A stretch of 64,000 bases of DNA, from assembly GCF_022539665.2 (NCBI RefSeq), contig NC_081331.1:4560501-4624500 (forward strand). Direction: 5' to 3'. Below, piece after piece: positions 51,401 through 61,914 of this stretch. Position 1 is the first letter of the stretch. The number at the start of each line of letters is the position of its first letter. The DNA is from Daphnia carinata. Taxonomy: Eukaryota > Arthropoda > Branchiopoda > Diplostraca > Daphniidae. The notes beneath the pieces were generated by a model. The model was given only the letters and a program-made list of their open reading frames with translations. It ran no database searches and was not told the DNA's origin. The position numbers and the translations under genes were made by a program.

Positions 51401-54036
51401 ACTTGTCTTGTTTTTACTTGCAGTCCAAGTGCCATGGCTCCCAAGCTTATGAAGATGATACGCGTCGAGGCCCCACTCCTTCGCGAGATTATGGCTGAAT
51501 TCCTGGGCACCTTCATTCTAGTGGTAAGTTTAATCCACCTGTTTCTCTTTATGATAAGCATACATTTTTTTTATCGGGATAAAGGCATTCGACCTCAGGG
51601 TCATTTTTGTGACCAACATTTGTATTCGACTTAATCTTACCTGGATAACTTGAATAGCAGTGTTTCTAGCTCACTGTCACGCGAAAACTACTTTGTACGT
51701 GAAAGTTTCTTTGCAAATACCGTTAGATCAATTTAACGTTTTATTGTGTTGATTTACATTTCTTTTATGATTTCCTGAACGTGACTAAATGGCCAGCGGG
51801 AGGGGGACATATAGGTTAGACGTAGAGACATACATCAATTCAAGTTTATTGAGTGTCTCGATATGCTTGTTGTTATTGTTAGTTTTTGGGGTTTTTTGTT
51901 TGTACCGAGAACCACGCCCTCACTTCACAGGTGTGGTTGGTAAACGTGTAAAGCGTTTAACGTACCTGCGTGCGTAATACCAGTAAAAAAGAGCAAATAT
52001 CCCATGACGGATTGAAAGGTAGACGCTCGTTTTTGTCCGACATAAGACGGACAAACTTGATCAGCAAGGAAAACAAAATGTAAATCTATGCGATATTCAG
52101 TTCTGTTCAAGATCAATCCATAGGTTGAAAGAAGTCTGTGTTTGATAAAAAGCTGCTCATGGGGAAAAACGTACCAAATTCGTAAGAGATTAGCAACGTT
52201 TTAAAGGTTGGATAGATCAGAATAAGCACACTGTCAATCAATCCGATTTAAAATCGAACAAGAATTGATTCTAATCAATTCACAGCTAAGCCCTAGCTTA
52301 GTATATCACTTATCGAGAGGATTTATTCGTTAATCCCGCGATAAGTGACATGTGTCTTGTCCAAAACAGGATGCTTCTGTTTGCCAAAAAATGTGAACGT
52401 GACTAAATAGTTTCGTCTTTGTTTTATTTACATTTCTTGTACAGCTGTTTGGCGACGCCAGTGTAGCCCAATCGAAACTATCAAATGAAGCTAATGGTGA
52501 CTTCTTCTCCATAAACTGGGGCTGGGCAATTGGCGTCATGATGGGAGTCTTGGTTGCTGGGGGCGTATCGGGTATGCAATTTGTTTTTCGCACTTCTCTT
52601 TCCGAAATACAAAAATAGATTTGCCTTTCGTAAAAGAAAATAACAAGAAAATACGATGAAACAAAGGTTCCAGATAAATAACGGCACGATTTACAACTTG
52701 ACAGGTGCCCATTTGAATCCCGCTGTCACGTTGGCAATGGCTTGTGCTGGTCGTCTAGCAATCATCAAAGTTTTCTTTTACATGCTGGCCCAATACTTGG
52801 GCGCGTTCGCTGCGGCCGCCTCTGTCCTTGGCGTCTACAGCGGTATGTGTGAAATTTTGCAAACAAACATCACAATAATGAAACCATAAAGAATCCTCTT
52901 GTCGCTATTTTCACAAGACATTCTTTTGTGTTTTGTTTTTGTTCCCCGCTGCAGATGCGATCCAGTCTGTAAGCAACGGGACTTTGACTATGAACGAAGA
53001 GACACAAGATCCAGGACTGGCTGGCATTTTTGCCACTTATCCAGCCCCATGGCTCTCGGTTGCTGGAGGGCTTGGCGACCAGGTGTTTTGTCTATTAAAA
53101 AACAAATGCTTTTTTGAATTTTAATCATCATTATCGCAATTTTTTTTAAGATATTGGGCACCATGTTGTTATTGCTCTGCATCTGCGCCATCACGGACAA
53201 AAAGAACACACAAATCCCTTCTGCTTTAGTGCCTATGTACGTGGGATTCACCATCCTAGGCATCGGTGTTTGCTTTGGTGCTAATTGCGGTTATGCGCTC
53301 AATCCGGCCAGAGATCTTTCCCCACGACTCATCAGTCTTATCGCCGGATGGGAACAATCTTTCAGGTGAAAAAAGATGATGAATTTCTTCATCATTTGGA
53401 ATCCTAATTTGACGCTTGCTTTCAAAATACTCAGCTGGAACAACTACAACTGGTTCTGGATTCCAATTGTTGGCCCGCATATCGGAGCTATCCTCGGAGT
53501 TTTTATTTACATCGCTTTCGTTGAAGCTCACTGGCCTGAGGATGGAGACGAACTGGTACCCGCGAACGTGCCACGAGGAAATTTCAACAAAGACAGGGGT
53601 GAGAAGATCCAGACCATGGATATGGAGAGTAAGAATTATAAATATAAATATTGCAATGATTATCCTGCCCACGTTGAGCTAAAGATATTTTGCCCATATG
53701 CATCCATAAAGGAAAACGAGTCTAAAACGATCATTTTTAATTTAAATACGTATAGGTTTCTAAATAGAATGCAGACATCCTTCCATCGCTATTTGGCCAA
53801 CTTTTTTTTTTTTGTAAAAATTTTTTAAATCAAGGGGTGAGTTATAACATTTTACTGTGTGGCAATGGTTTGCTGTTGGGCATTTTAAATTACAGCGGCT
53901 TCCCTTCCTTTCTTTTTCCCGCTAGCGCTATATTTAATTTTTTTTCTGCAATTAATAGTGCTATGGTGGATATAGACGAAGACTAATTTGCCAACATTTT
54001 CTTCTCGCACAAACAGGTTACGCCGCGTCGACATAA
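48260..54036 (+). CDS. Aquaglyceroporin with two alternative starts
   Basis: Exons: 48260-48417 (alternative first), 51424-51523, 52445-52571, 52705-52842, 52955-53082, 53151-53365, 53435-53628, 54017-54036. All phases agree: 359 residues from ATG 48260, or 303 from ATG 51434. The major intrinsic protein fold is clear: REIMAEFLGTFIL in helix 1, first pore motif GAHLNPAVT, second pore motif NPARDLSPR, and a final WFWIPIVGPHIGAILGV helix. Asp after the second NPA is the hallmark of glycerol-conducting members, so the channel probably passes glycerol or urea as well as water across the plasma membrane. The unspliced last exon stays open to 53828, giving a different C-terminus. A paralogue follows at 54967. 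Confidence 0.88.
49442..49508 (+). promoter_or_regulatory. Candidate second promoter and 5' UTR exon of the aquaporin
   Basis: A TTCAGT initiator-like site (A at 49442) is followed by a short leader without ATG-led coding sequence and a strong AAGAAG|GTAAGA donor at 49508/49509. It could splice to the acceptor at 51423 and use the internal ATG 51434, giving the short form. This is inferred from splice signals only. Confidence 0.4.
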
Positions 54037-54966
54037 GAAGGGCAACCACCTTGCCATCCTATTTCTTCCGTCACCGAGACCACCGTCGTTCCATTCTTTT
54101 GTTGTATCGCTGATCCTCATTATTTTGTCTTCATTTGGGAAATGGACCACTGTATACTCCTCCATACAAAAAAAAAACGAATTTTTAACTATTTTGATTG
54201 GAACTAGTTTTATTTACTTCATGCATTCAAACAGAGTATCTCCATCCCTATATTTTCACACGTACAGGAAACTATGGCATGAAATCACCTATGAATATTC
54301 CTGTACCCAGCAAGCAGCTAACGTGTATCCCTAATGAATCATTCTGTAACGTTACACTATTGTAGCCGTGTTATTTTTTCGGCACTTTAAGCTGACATAC
54401 ATGTACAAAAGCACATTTTTCCCCCTTCGTTTTAAAACATGTTTGGCGTAAACTCATTTCATTTCACATCGCGAGAGATTATCACAATAAACAACAGGTC
54501 TTTACTTAAGGCACAAATATGGATGAAAGAAGAAAGCCGATAAAAGCCGAAGTGCTCAATAACTTTCACTTCTATGGATGTCTAAATCACAAAAAAATAA
54601 GAAACGTTACAGATAGACTTTGTATGGGGGAGACATGCAAACAGAGACTGGATGACCGCTTTATTTAGACAGATAAAATTCAAAACAGTTTTTCTCAGAT
54701 TGTTATTGAAACATTGTGTGGGTTTACTTAAAAGATAATGCCTTCCGTTGCACAATAGTCCAATGTCAAGCCGTCAGCATGTCAGTCTCGTCCATGACAG
54801 GCTATTTTTCGGATGTTTTTCGTTGAGGGGCAATGGCGTGGTCAGATTTGGGGCCGGGCCGATCTTATCAGGTGAGGGAGAAAGTAGACCAAATAACAGC
54901 TGGTTTTCTATAGTCGTAGGAATAAACTCATACGTCTTAGTTGATCATTCCATCTAAAGCAGAAGG
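54037..54966 (+). other. Aquaporin 3' UTR and intergenic DNA
   Basis: An AATAAA signal lies at 54486-54491, about 450 bp after the stop codon of the first aquaporin. The rest is the presumed promoter and 5' UTR of the second aquaporin. No other coding frame is supported. Confidence 0.5.
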
Positions 54967-56352
54967 ATGGCCAATAAGCGCCGCGTGCGGAAGGCCATCA
55001 GCCTGTCGAACTACCCCCTTATCCGCGAATTCTTAGGAGAGCTTGCCGGGACCTTCGTTCTAGTGGTATACATACAAACAAAAAAACCTGGAACATCATC
55101 TTTTGAGCCTACCTGCAGTGATTCGCTGATCTTTTCTATCGACATGGCCCTCTTGCAAACGTCAAGTTATGCATTATCGGAACGCAGGCTCAAGCCGTTT
55201 TGACCAACGGGAAACTGGCAGAGTTCTTGGCTAACCGGATGGGTGAAGGATTTGGTAACGTTTAATTGTAGAATTTAATATAACTATGCCTTATTGATTG
55301 ATACCATAATGATGTTAAAACTTAACGAAACAACAAAACGAAGGTGTCATGGCCGGAGTTTGGATTGCTGGAGGCGTATCAGGTTTGTAAACTACTTTGA
55401 AAATGAGAGGCCCAGCTTTTTGTAACTGTTTGTAATTTTTGACTGGAGGTGCCCATTTAAACCCAGCCCTGTCGTTTGCCTTGGCCAGCACTGGAAAATG
55501 TAAGATGGAACCCCTTCATGCAAGACATAAACCAACAACTTTTTTTTTCTGTTTCTCATATAGTGCAATGGCGGAAATTACCGGTTTATTGGATAGCCCA
55601 ATATCTTGGTGCTTTCGCGGCTGCAGCTTGTGTCTTTGCAGTTTATCTCGGTTATACTACACGCTTGTCCTACAAGGGTTATTAAATATGTGTGATAATA
55701 TCTTTTCGCAAATTTAGAGGCAATTTTCTATCGCACCGGAGGTCAGTTTGTCATGACCGACGAGGACCCGGGATTCGCTGCCATTTTCGCTCCTTACCCA
55801 TCTGCCTATCTTTCACTGACGGGCGCTATTGTCGATTCAGTATAACTAATTTGAATATTCTCAAGAATTGAAATTAGTATTTTATTAAAATTATAATTCA
55901 TTACCAAGCTAAATTCCTACTCCAGTGCATTTAGGACTTTTAATTCAAACACAGTTTTCAAAAACAGATAGTTGGATCAGCATTGCTACTGATATGTGCC
56001 TCCGCCATAGCTGACCAAAGGAATTGCAAAGTCCCTGTTTCCCTCATTGCTTTCTACATGGGATTCGCCGTAATGGGTTTGGGCATAAGCTTTAGCATGA
56101 ACTGTGGCGTACCAATCAATCCTGCTAGAGATTTATCACCAAGGCTTTTCACTTACCTAGTCGGTTGGGGTCAACAAGTATTCAGGTATTGTTAAAGTTA
56201 AATAGTATTATGCCGCTTGATCAATACAATTGTTTCATTTCAGTTACAACGACTGGATGTGGTTTTGGATCCCTCTTGTGATCCCTCATTTCGGTGCTGT
56301 GCTTGGAGCTTTCATCTATATTATTTTTGTTGATGCCCACTGGCCCGCGTAA
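54967..56352 (+). CDS. Second aquaglyceroporin (tandem paralogue)
   Basis: Exons: 54967-55065, 55167-55254, 55344-55382, 55449-55499, 55564-55650, 55718-55839, 55968-56185, 56244-56352. These join to 270 residues. Helix 1 reads REFLGELAGTFVLV; the first pore motif is GAHLNPALS and the second NPARDLSPR, so it shares the glycerol-type Asp of its neighbour. The C-terminus stops right after DAHWPA, lacking the neighbour's hydrophilic tail. Two introns (55255-55343, 55500-55563) are absent from the neighbour, yet 88+39 and 51+87 nt equal the neighbour's 127- and 138-nt exons. The segment replacing the Asp-Gln before helix 5 reads IVDS, and the acceptor at 55448 has a poor pyrimidine tract. AATAAA is at 56467-56472. 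Confidence 0.85.
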
Positions 56353-57281
56353 ATGTATTGCTTAACCATAGACGTTTCAAATTAATGTGAAGCATGTTAA
56401 CCGAAATTTATTTCGAAGAATGTGACAGCAAAATCATGCGGTACAGAACAAAATTTCGATCATTTCAATAAAACAAATTTTAAAACTTATTATTTTTGTG
56501 TGGGGAAATCAATTTTCTTTGTAATATGATAGTACGGTTGATCACTTGATGGTGTAGAAAGCTCAAGTATATCAGCTAGAAAACAGATCTATACAGCTCA
56601 TTGTGGCTAAAATGGCAGCGCGTTTGATTACGACGCTGGACGTAGACGGTTCAATCCTGCAGTGAGCCATACCTATTAAGCCATACACAGCCCCTGAAAT
56701 CAAATTGATTCCTACATAGTCAATTATGAAATGGCCAATGGCTGCTGTGAAAATTACTTCAGACCTTAGCTATGACTTGTAGTCGTATAATGACTGCAAT
56801 GTTACGCAGGTTAATGAAACAATATTTTTATACAAACTGTGCAACCTCTGAATTTTCTTTGCGATCTCGGCGTACCCATTGAATGATCAATTATCAATAA
56901 TTTTTTCAAATCTTTTGAAACAGGCCTTACACATTGCCAGCTTCGATGTTTGTCCCGTTGATTGTGCAAAGGAGTACACACACATTTTGCTTTTGAAGTA
57001 ACTTTTAAAAAAGTGCTGTTTAACGAAGAAAATCCTTAATATTTCCCGTGTGTGCAGTATTAAAAAAATTTTACCGCAAAATTTTCGACTTTGTTATTTT
57101 CTAAATAATTTCTAAAACTGCTAAGAACTAATGTATACGTAACAAAATCCAGATTCCAGAAAAGCCATTCCCCCTTTGAAGAATGACGAGTTAAACAAAA
57201 GCGAATTCCTCCACTATTGGCAACCTTGGTAACCATAGTAATAGTTTCGTACGTAAAATTTACGTCGAAAAGAAATTAAAA
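56353..57281 (+). other. Intergenic DNA between the second aquaporin and DNAJC17
   Basis: It holds the aquaporin 3' UTR with its AATAAA at 56467-56472. The remainder is AT-rich with no supported frame, and probably includes the DNAJC17 promoter near 57200. Confidence 0.45.
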
Positions 57282-58310
57282 ATGTCGAAAATCGACGTGA
57301 CAAAGTTGGATTTGTATGGTCTTTTTGAAGTTTCACCAGATGCTACAAGCCAAGAGATCAAAACAGCTTATCGCAAGAAAGCTTTAAAGGTTCACCCCGA
57401 TAAAAATCCAGGTAATGTTATGTACCATATGAAATTTAAATATCATATTGGTTCTAAGATAAGGTTCCAGCGTCAAATGATATAAGTTAGTTTAAGTTTC
57501 AAGAATCAAGTATGTAAACTTCTATGTTGTTTGCTAAAAAGATGTGTTTCTTCTTAACTTTCAGATAACCCTGAAGCAGCAAAACTTTTCCATCAGTTAT
57601 CAGAGGCACTCAAAGTTCTAACAGATGAATTTGCTAAAGCTGCATATGATCGTGTTCTTAGAGCAAAAAAAGAAACAGAACTAAGATATAAGCAGCTTGA
57701 CTCTAAAAGGAAGAAGCTCAAGGATGAGCTTGAAGCTCGAGAAAAAGCTTATCAAACATCTGGGAAGACCTTCCCAGAACGAAGTCCAAAAGAACAGCTC
57801 AAGGCTGAAATTGAACGACTGAGAAAACAAGGCTCAAATCAGTTAGCTGAAGAACAAGAGAAAATACGAGTTGAGTTGGCAAAGGAGAAAGAACAGTTAT
57901 CATCAATAGGACCTGTAAGTGCAAGACTGAAGCTATCATGGAAAGTTGACCCTGATGGTATAGACCCTTACTCTCAAGACAAACTCCACTCAATACTCCA
58001 GAAATATGGAAATATTCTTGCCCTTCTTATCTCAAGCAAGAAAAAAGGAAGTGCAATAGTGGAGTTTGCAAGCAAAAAAGATGCTGATTTGGCATATGCC
58101 GTGGAAAGGGGAATCCATGCTTGTCCATTGACACTTTCATGGATCAAAGGAGACCAGCCTACTCTCTCTCAACCTGTAAGACAGCCACCTCCAAGTTCGG
58201 TCGCTCCTATGTCGATGGCCGATTTTGAATCCAAAGTATTGCAGTCTATGAGAGAAGCCCAAGAGAGAAAACGACAACAGGAAAATAGTGCACAGCCTTT
58301 TCCAACGTGA
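57282..58310 (+). CDS. DNAJC17: DNAJC17 homologue (J domain plus RRM co-chaperone)
   Basis: Two exons, 57282-57411 and 57565-58310, join in phase 1 to give 291 residues, close to the usual size of about 300. The N-terminal J domain (about 5-75) has [20 protein letters not shown], the catalytic HPD (VHPDKNP), and a closing AAYDRVL. A charged coiled-coil region follows (about 78-150, [16 protein letters not shown]). The C-terminal half is an RRM-like fold (about 160-235, [28 protein letters not shown]). Family members are nuclear Hsp70 co-chaperones linked to pre-mRNA splicing; this is known of the family, not shown here. Start context is good (AAAATGTCG). AATAAA signals lie at 58530-58535 and 58591-58596. 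Confidence 0.93.
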
Positions 58311-58977
58311 ACAGCCATGTACCTTTACTTTGTTTGAATATCATGAAAAACTATCGGCGATCCTAAAAAAAAAATTTTTAATAAGAAAAACTAGCTCTTG
58401 TTTGATTTTTCTTAACATGTAAGGCAAACCCAGCTACTCAGTAATTCTTGGTCCGAATTTTTAAGTAAATTATTTGATTTTAACAACTTGATTTGGTAAA
58501 ACGGCATGAAGTTAGCTAGTGGCCAATGCAATAAAGTCGACGAGCAAGAGGAATAGGAAATTAATTTCTTATTTTTCACAAGATCAAGTCAATAAACCCT
58601 CTGTAGTTTCGAGTTTAAAGTATGTTTGTCAGCTGATCTACAACATCCATGAACATTCAAGTTTTTCTTTAAAGTTTTTCCATCTCCATGAAAGCTAAGC
58701 GTACCCTAGAGCTGGAAGTTTGGCTCTTCCTTGTTCCCTTCCTTGTTTCGAAATTTTGACGAACGAGGGCGCAGTGAGTAAGTGTCGTGAGACTCCCGCG
58801 CTGTAGCAGGACTTCCTTTGTTGAAAAATGAAAACTGTACCAGTATGTGCGTAACATTACATTTCGTGTTGAATGCAAGCTATCGCACAGAACTGATTGT
58901 TTTCCACAGAAGGCCTTAGGCCGAACGCCGCTATCAACTATTTTACAGTTATAGCGGAGCTGGGACTGTGTTAATAT

Positions 58978-59047
58978 TTTGGCTGAGCTCAGAATCGAAC
59001 TCGCAACCTTTTGCTTCGTAAGCCAGCGCTTTGACATCACACCCACG
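58978..59047 (-). repeat. Degenerate tRNA-like (possible SINE) fragment
   Basis: The minus strand has a pol III B-box-like GAGTTCGATTC and an upstream TGGCTTACGAAGC that could be a decayed anticodon arm (ACG). The cloverleaf arms do not pair well, so this is not a functional tRNA. A tRNA-derived SINE remnant or tRNA pseudogene is the likeliest reading, at low confidence. Confidence 0.3.
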
Positions 59048-59247
59048 GTGAACATTATTTGTATATTTAGTACTAAGGATACAATAGTTATCAAATAATT
59101 TGAAATACATAAATAGGAAAATAAATCAATATGACAATCTAAAGAAATTGTAATTTTAAGCTGGGTGAATATTTCCCTGACGATAAAACTAGACATAATT
59201 TACCCATCTTTTTGTTATAAAACGGGACTAAGTGCAACGGTCATATA

Positions 59248-59429
59248 TGTACAATGTACGTATACCTAACAAGTTTTCCTGATTTCAGTGTCAGCTATTT
59301 ACTGACGGCTCAGAGATACACGGTATAATCGTATACTTTTGTATTTCTAAGCTTATAAAACTAATAATCGTTTATTTTTGACCAGGTTTATGTTATAATT
59401 AAACTTCGATGGTAATATTTTCCAGGTGT
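59248..59429 (+). repeat. Direct repeat, copy 1
   Basis: The unit starts TGTACAATGTACGTATACC and ends ATTTTCCAGGTGT. It matches 59845-60013 almost base for base except for an internal stretch, where this copy has extra sequence (near 59346-59375). Flanking sequences differ between the copies. Confidence 0.85.
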
Positions 59430-59844
59430 CATCGCTTACGCATCATAATGGTGATCGACGCATTTCAATGCCTTTTTTGTATTCATCCTCCCATCTGTTT
59501 ATACAAAAGTCGCATCAAGTGGCATAGGATGATTCAGACACGGAAGTGGTTCAAACCCCATTTAAAGTCGCTGTTGAACAAAGTGGGTGCTGAGGATGAT
59601 AAGATATTTTTCATCTTAGCATGGGGGTTGGGGGTCTAAGAAAAAAAGACTAGACTATACTTTTTCCAGACATTTTTTCGTAACACCTGAGGCATTAGCA
59701 AAAGGTGTCTGGACTTAAAAACCCTTCCCAACTTATAGCGTTTTTTGCCCTAACCTTATTTAAAAAAGGTCAATAATTAATATGTTTTGCCCATAGATGG
59801 CTTTTTAAAAAAAAATCGGGTGTTCTTCTTTTTATGCAGGATAC

Positions 59845-60013
59845 TGTACAATGTACGTATACCTAACAAGTTTTCCTGATTTCAGTGTCAGCTATTTACT
59901 GACGGCTCAGAGATACACGGTATAATCGTATACTTTTGTATTTAAGCAAACAAAATCGAATTTTGACCAGGTTTATGTTATAATTAAACTTCATGGTAAT
60001 ATTTTCCAGGTGT
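59845..60013 (+). repeat. Direct repeat, copy 2
   Basis: This is the second, slightly shorter copy of the unit at 59248-59429. It ends 52 bp from the stop codon of the four-SMB gene on the minus strand, so it probably lies in that gene's 3' UTR or just past it. The two copies are separated by about 415 bp. Confidence 0.85.
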
Positions 60014-60065
60014 ACCGGGTGTCCGAATTCTGGCTCCATCCTACGTCGCATCAACTGTACCGAAT

Positions 60066-61375
60066 TTAAATGATTAAACCTGCAAAGCATAGCGCTGAAT
60101 AGTCGGGGCAGCAATTTCCGTAAGATGTGCACTGGCTGTTGCACTGGCAAGGCCACTTGGTATCGTAACCAGCAGTACAGCGTCCGTTGCAAGTATTACA
60201 GGTCGGAAGGAAATCAGCACAACAATCATTGTATGTCTGGCAGGAAGGATTACATTGGCATGGCTTAGTTGAATCAGTACCAGCAATGCCACATCTGCCG
60301 ACACAAGAATCGATTCCGCCGGACGAACCCGTTGTAGCTGTTCCTATGGTGGTTGTACCTGATAAAAAGCAAGTACTTTATGCGCGTGAAGTTAAGCAAT
60401 TATATGGTAAGAACATCAAAGAGTTTAACCGCTAACTAGTCTATCAACGGATCCCCAGTCAAATGCCACAGTTGCTAGATGTCAGAAATGATCTTCCATA
60501 TTTTGCAACTCTCATGTTTGTTTCTCAACCCTTCACACTCTTTCCACCCTTTGCATTCTTCCACCCGTAATTGGCGTCCACCCTAATTTGCCACCCTAAA
60601 ACCACGCTGTCAAATTCGCCCTTCTTTTGTTTCTCGCGCCTCTGTGAGTTGCTACCCGGCTGATGATCAGTGAGTGACGAATCAACCGTAAAAGCGTGAC
60701 GATTCTCCCTCTCTGAACCAAGTTAATTTTGTATCTGTGCATCAATCTAGCATATGACTGTAGGAACCTTGAAATTTTGGTGTCTTGTTTAAGTGGTCGG
60801 TAGCAAATTATCGACATTAGATGACCTCGAATGTGAAGATGGTTTTTTTTTATGCCACTTGAAAATTAAAGCATAGATTACCTGTTGGACCAACTCCACC
60901 GCAGAGATAGGCGTAGTCGGGGCAACAGTTGTCACTGATTACGCATTCTTCGGTACACTGACAGGGCCAATCGGGATTGTTTCCTTCAATACACCTTCCC
61001 CATGACGCACAACTGCTGCAAGTTGAGAGGAAATCGGTACAGCAGTCTCCTGTTAGGTTACAGGAAAATGGTAAATTTTAAAATCGATGTCTACAAAAAA
61101 CTCATCACATTAACAAACCTGCCGTTTGGCAAGAAGGATTGCACTGACATGACTGAGTGGGATCCGTTGCGGATTGGCCGCAACGGCCGATGCACGAATC
61201 GGTTACCTTGCTTGTCCTGACTGTCGTAAAGCCATTGGTAATATTTTTTTTGCCTCACTTAAAATATTGGTAATTTTATTAATTATTTACTTTCACGGAA
61301 GCTATTGGCTTTGGCCTCAGCCAACAATATGCCACTCGACAAACCACAGACGGCGATAAGAATCAAAAGCTTCAT
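60066..61375 (-). CDS. Secreted protein with four somatomedin-B domains
   Basis: Exons, 5' to 3': 61375-61291, 61220-61119, 61049-60882, 60358-60066; they join to 215 residues. A signal peptide (MKLLILIAVCGLSSGILLAE) is followed by four eight-Cys somatomedin-B modules of the pattern C-x3-C-x9-10-C-x-C-x3-C-x4-D/N-C-C-x6-C. They come as two pairs: SCIGRCGQSATDPTQSCQC…/SWGRC…PCQC and SCVGRCGIAGTDSTKPCQC…/CNGRC…PCQC, joined by a Thr/Gly-rich linker (GTTTIGTATTGSSGG). SMB modules are extracellular protein-binding folds; the ligand is unknown. A 69-bp intron interrupts only the first pair. The neighbour at 62821 is a paralogue. The last exon could in principle splice at GCAG|GTTTAA, but TAA follows four codons later in frame. 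Confidence 0.82.
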
Positions 61376-61522
61376 AATGGCCACGTCCTGGTCTTGAAAA
61401 GAAATAATTATTTAAAGCCAAGATAAAAAGGAATTAAAATAATAGAAACAATATGACAGCATACAGGTTAGTTGAGGCTTTTATCAACAAGTAGCTTGAA
61501 CCGACTGTCGTACTTTTTCGGG

Positions 61523-61529
61523 TTTTATA
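61523..61529 (-). promoter_or_regulatory. TATA box of the four-SMB gene
   Basis: TATAAAA is on the minus strand, preceded by GGC, as in the paralogue. An ACAGTCGG initiator-like site lies about 23 nt downstream (A at 61506), and the start codon is about 150 bp downstream. Confidence 0.6.
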
Positions 61530-61914
61530 GCCATTCACGCGTGATGGGGCGTGGTTACTTGAAACACACTAGGTAGCCGACTAAGGTAACTTCACAAGGT
61601 TGCAAATAAGCCCTCTCGGACTTTGAAACGGATACAATCCACTATTGATAGGCATACACATAGATTCGTGTACCACATAGATGCCGGTACAAGCCTTCTG
61701 CACGAAAACAGGTACAACTATCAAATAATATGGGTTTATTACTAATCAGTTCAAAGTATTTTTACTCACAAGTTGTAAATTAACGAGCAAGGACACCAAA
61801 AAAAAAATTTGGCATTCTTAAACATATATGATGAAGCTGCAAACTACATCATTTCAAAACAGTGGAGACCCGTCTCATTTCTTTCCGGTCGCTACCAATC
61901 TATCGGTGATTTTC

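Larger units (their letters stand above)
58311..60065. other. Intergenic region with repeats
   Basis: Beyond the DNAJC17 3' UTR it holds a tRNA-like minus-strand segment near 58980-59047 and two copies of a ~170-180 bp repeat described separately. The 176-codon minus frame at 59196-58669 has no domain-like composition and crosses the tRNA-like segment, so I do not call it a gene. Confidence 0.5.

Noticed and set aside
58669-59196. 176-codon minus-strand open frame
   Set aside because: No recognisable domain; composition resembles random AT-rich sequence, and it crosses a tRNA-like remnant.
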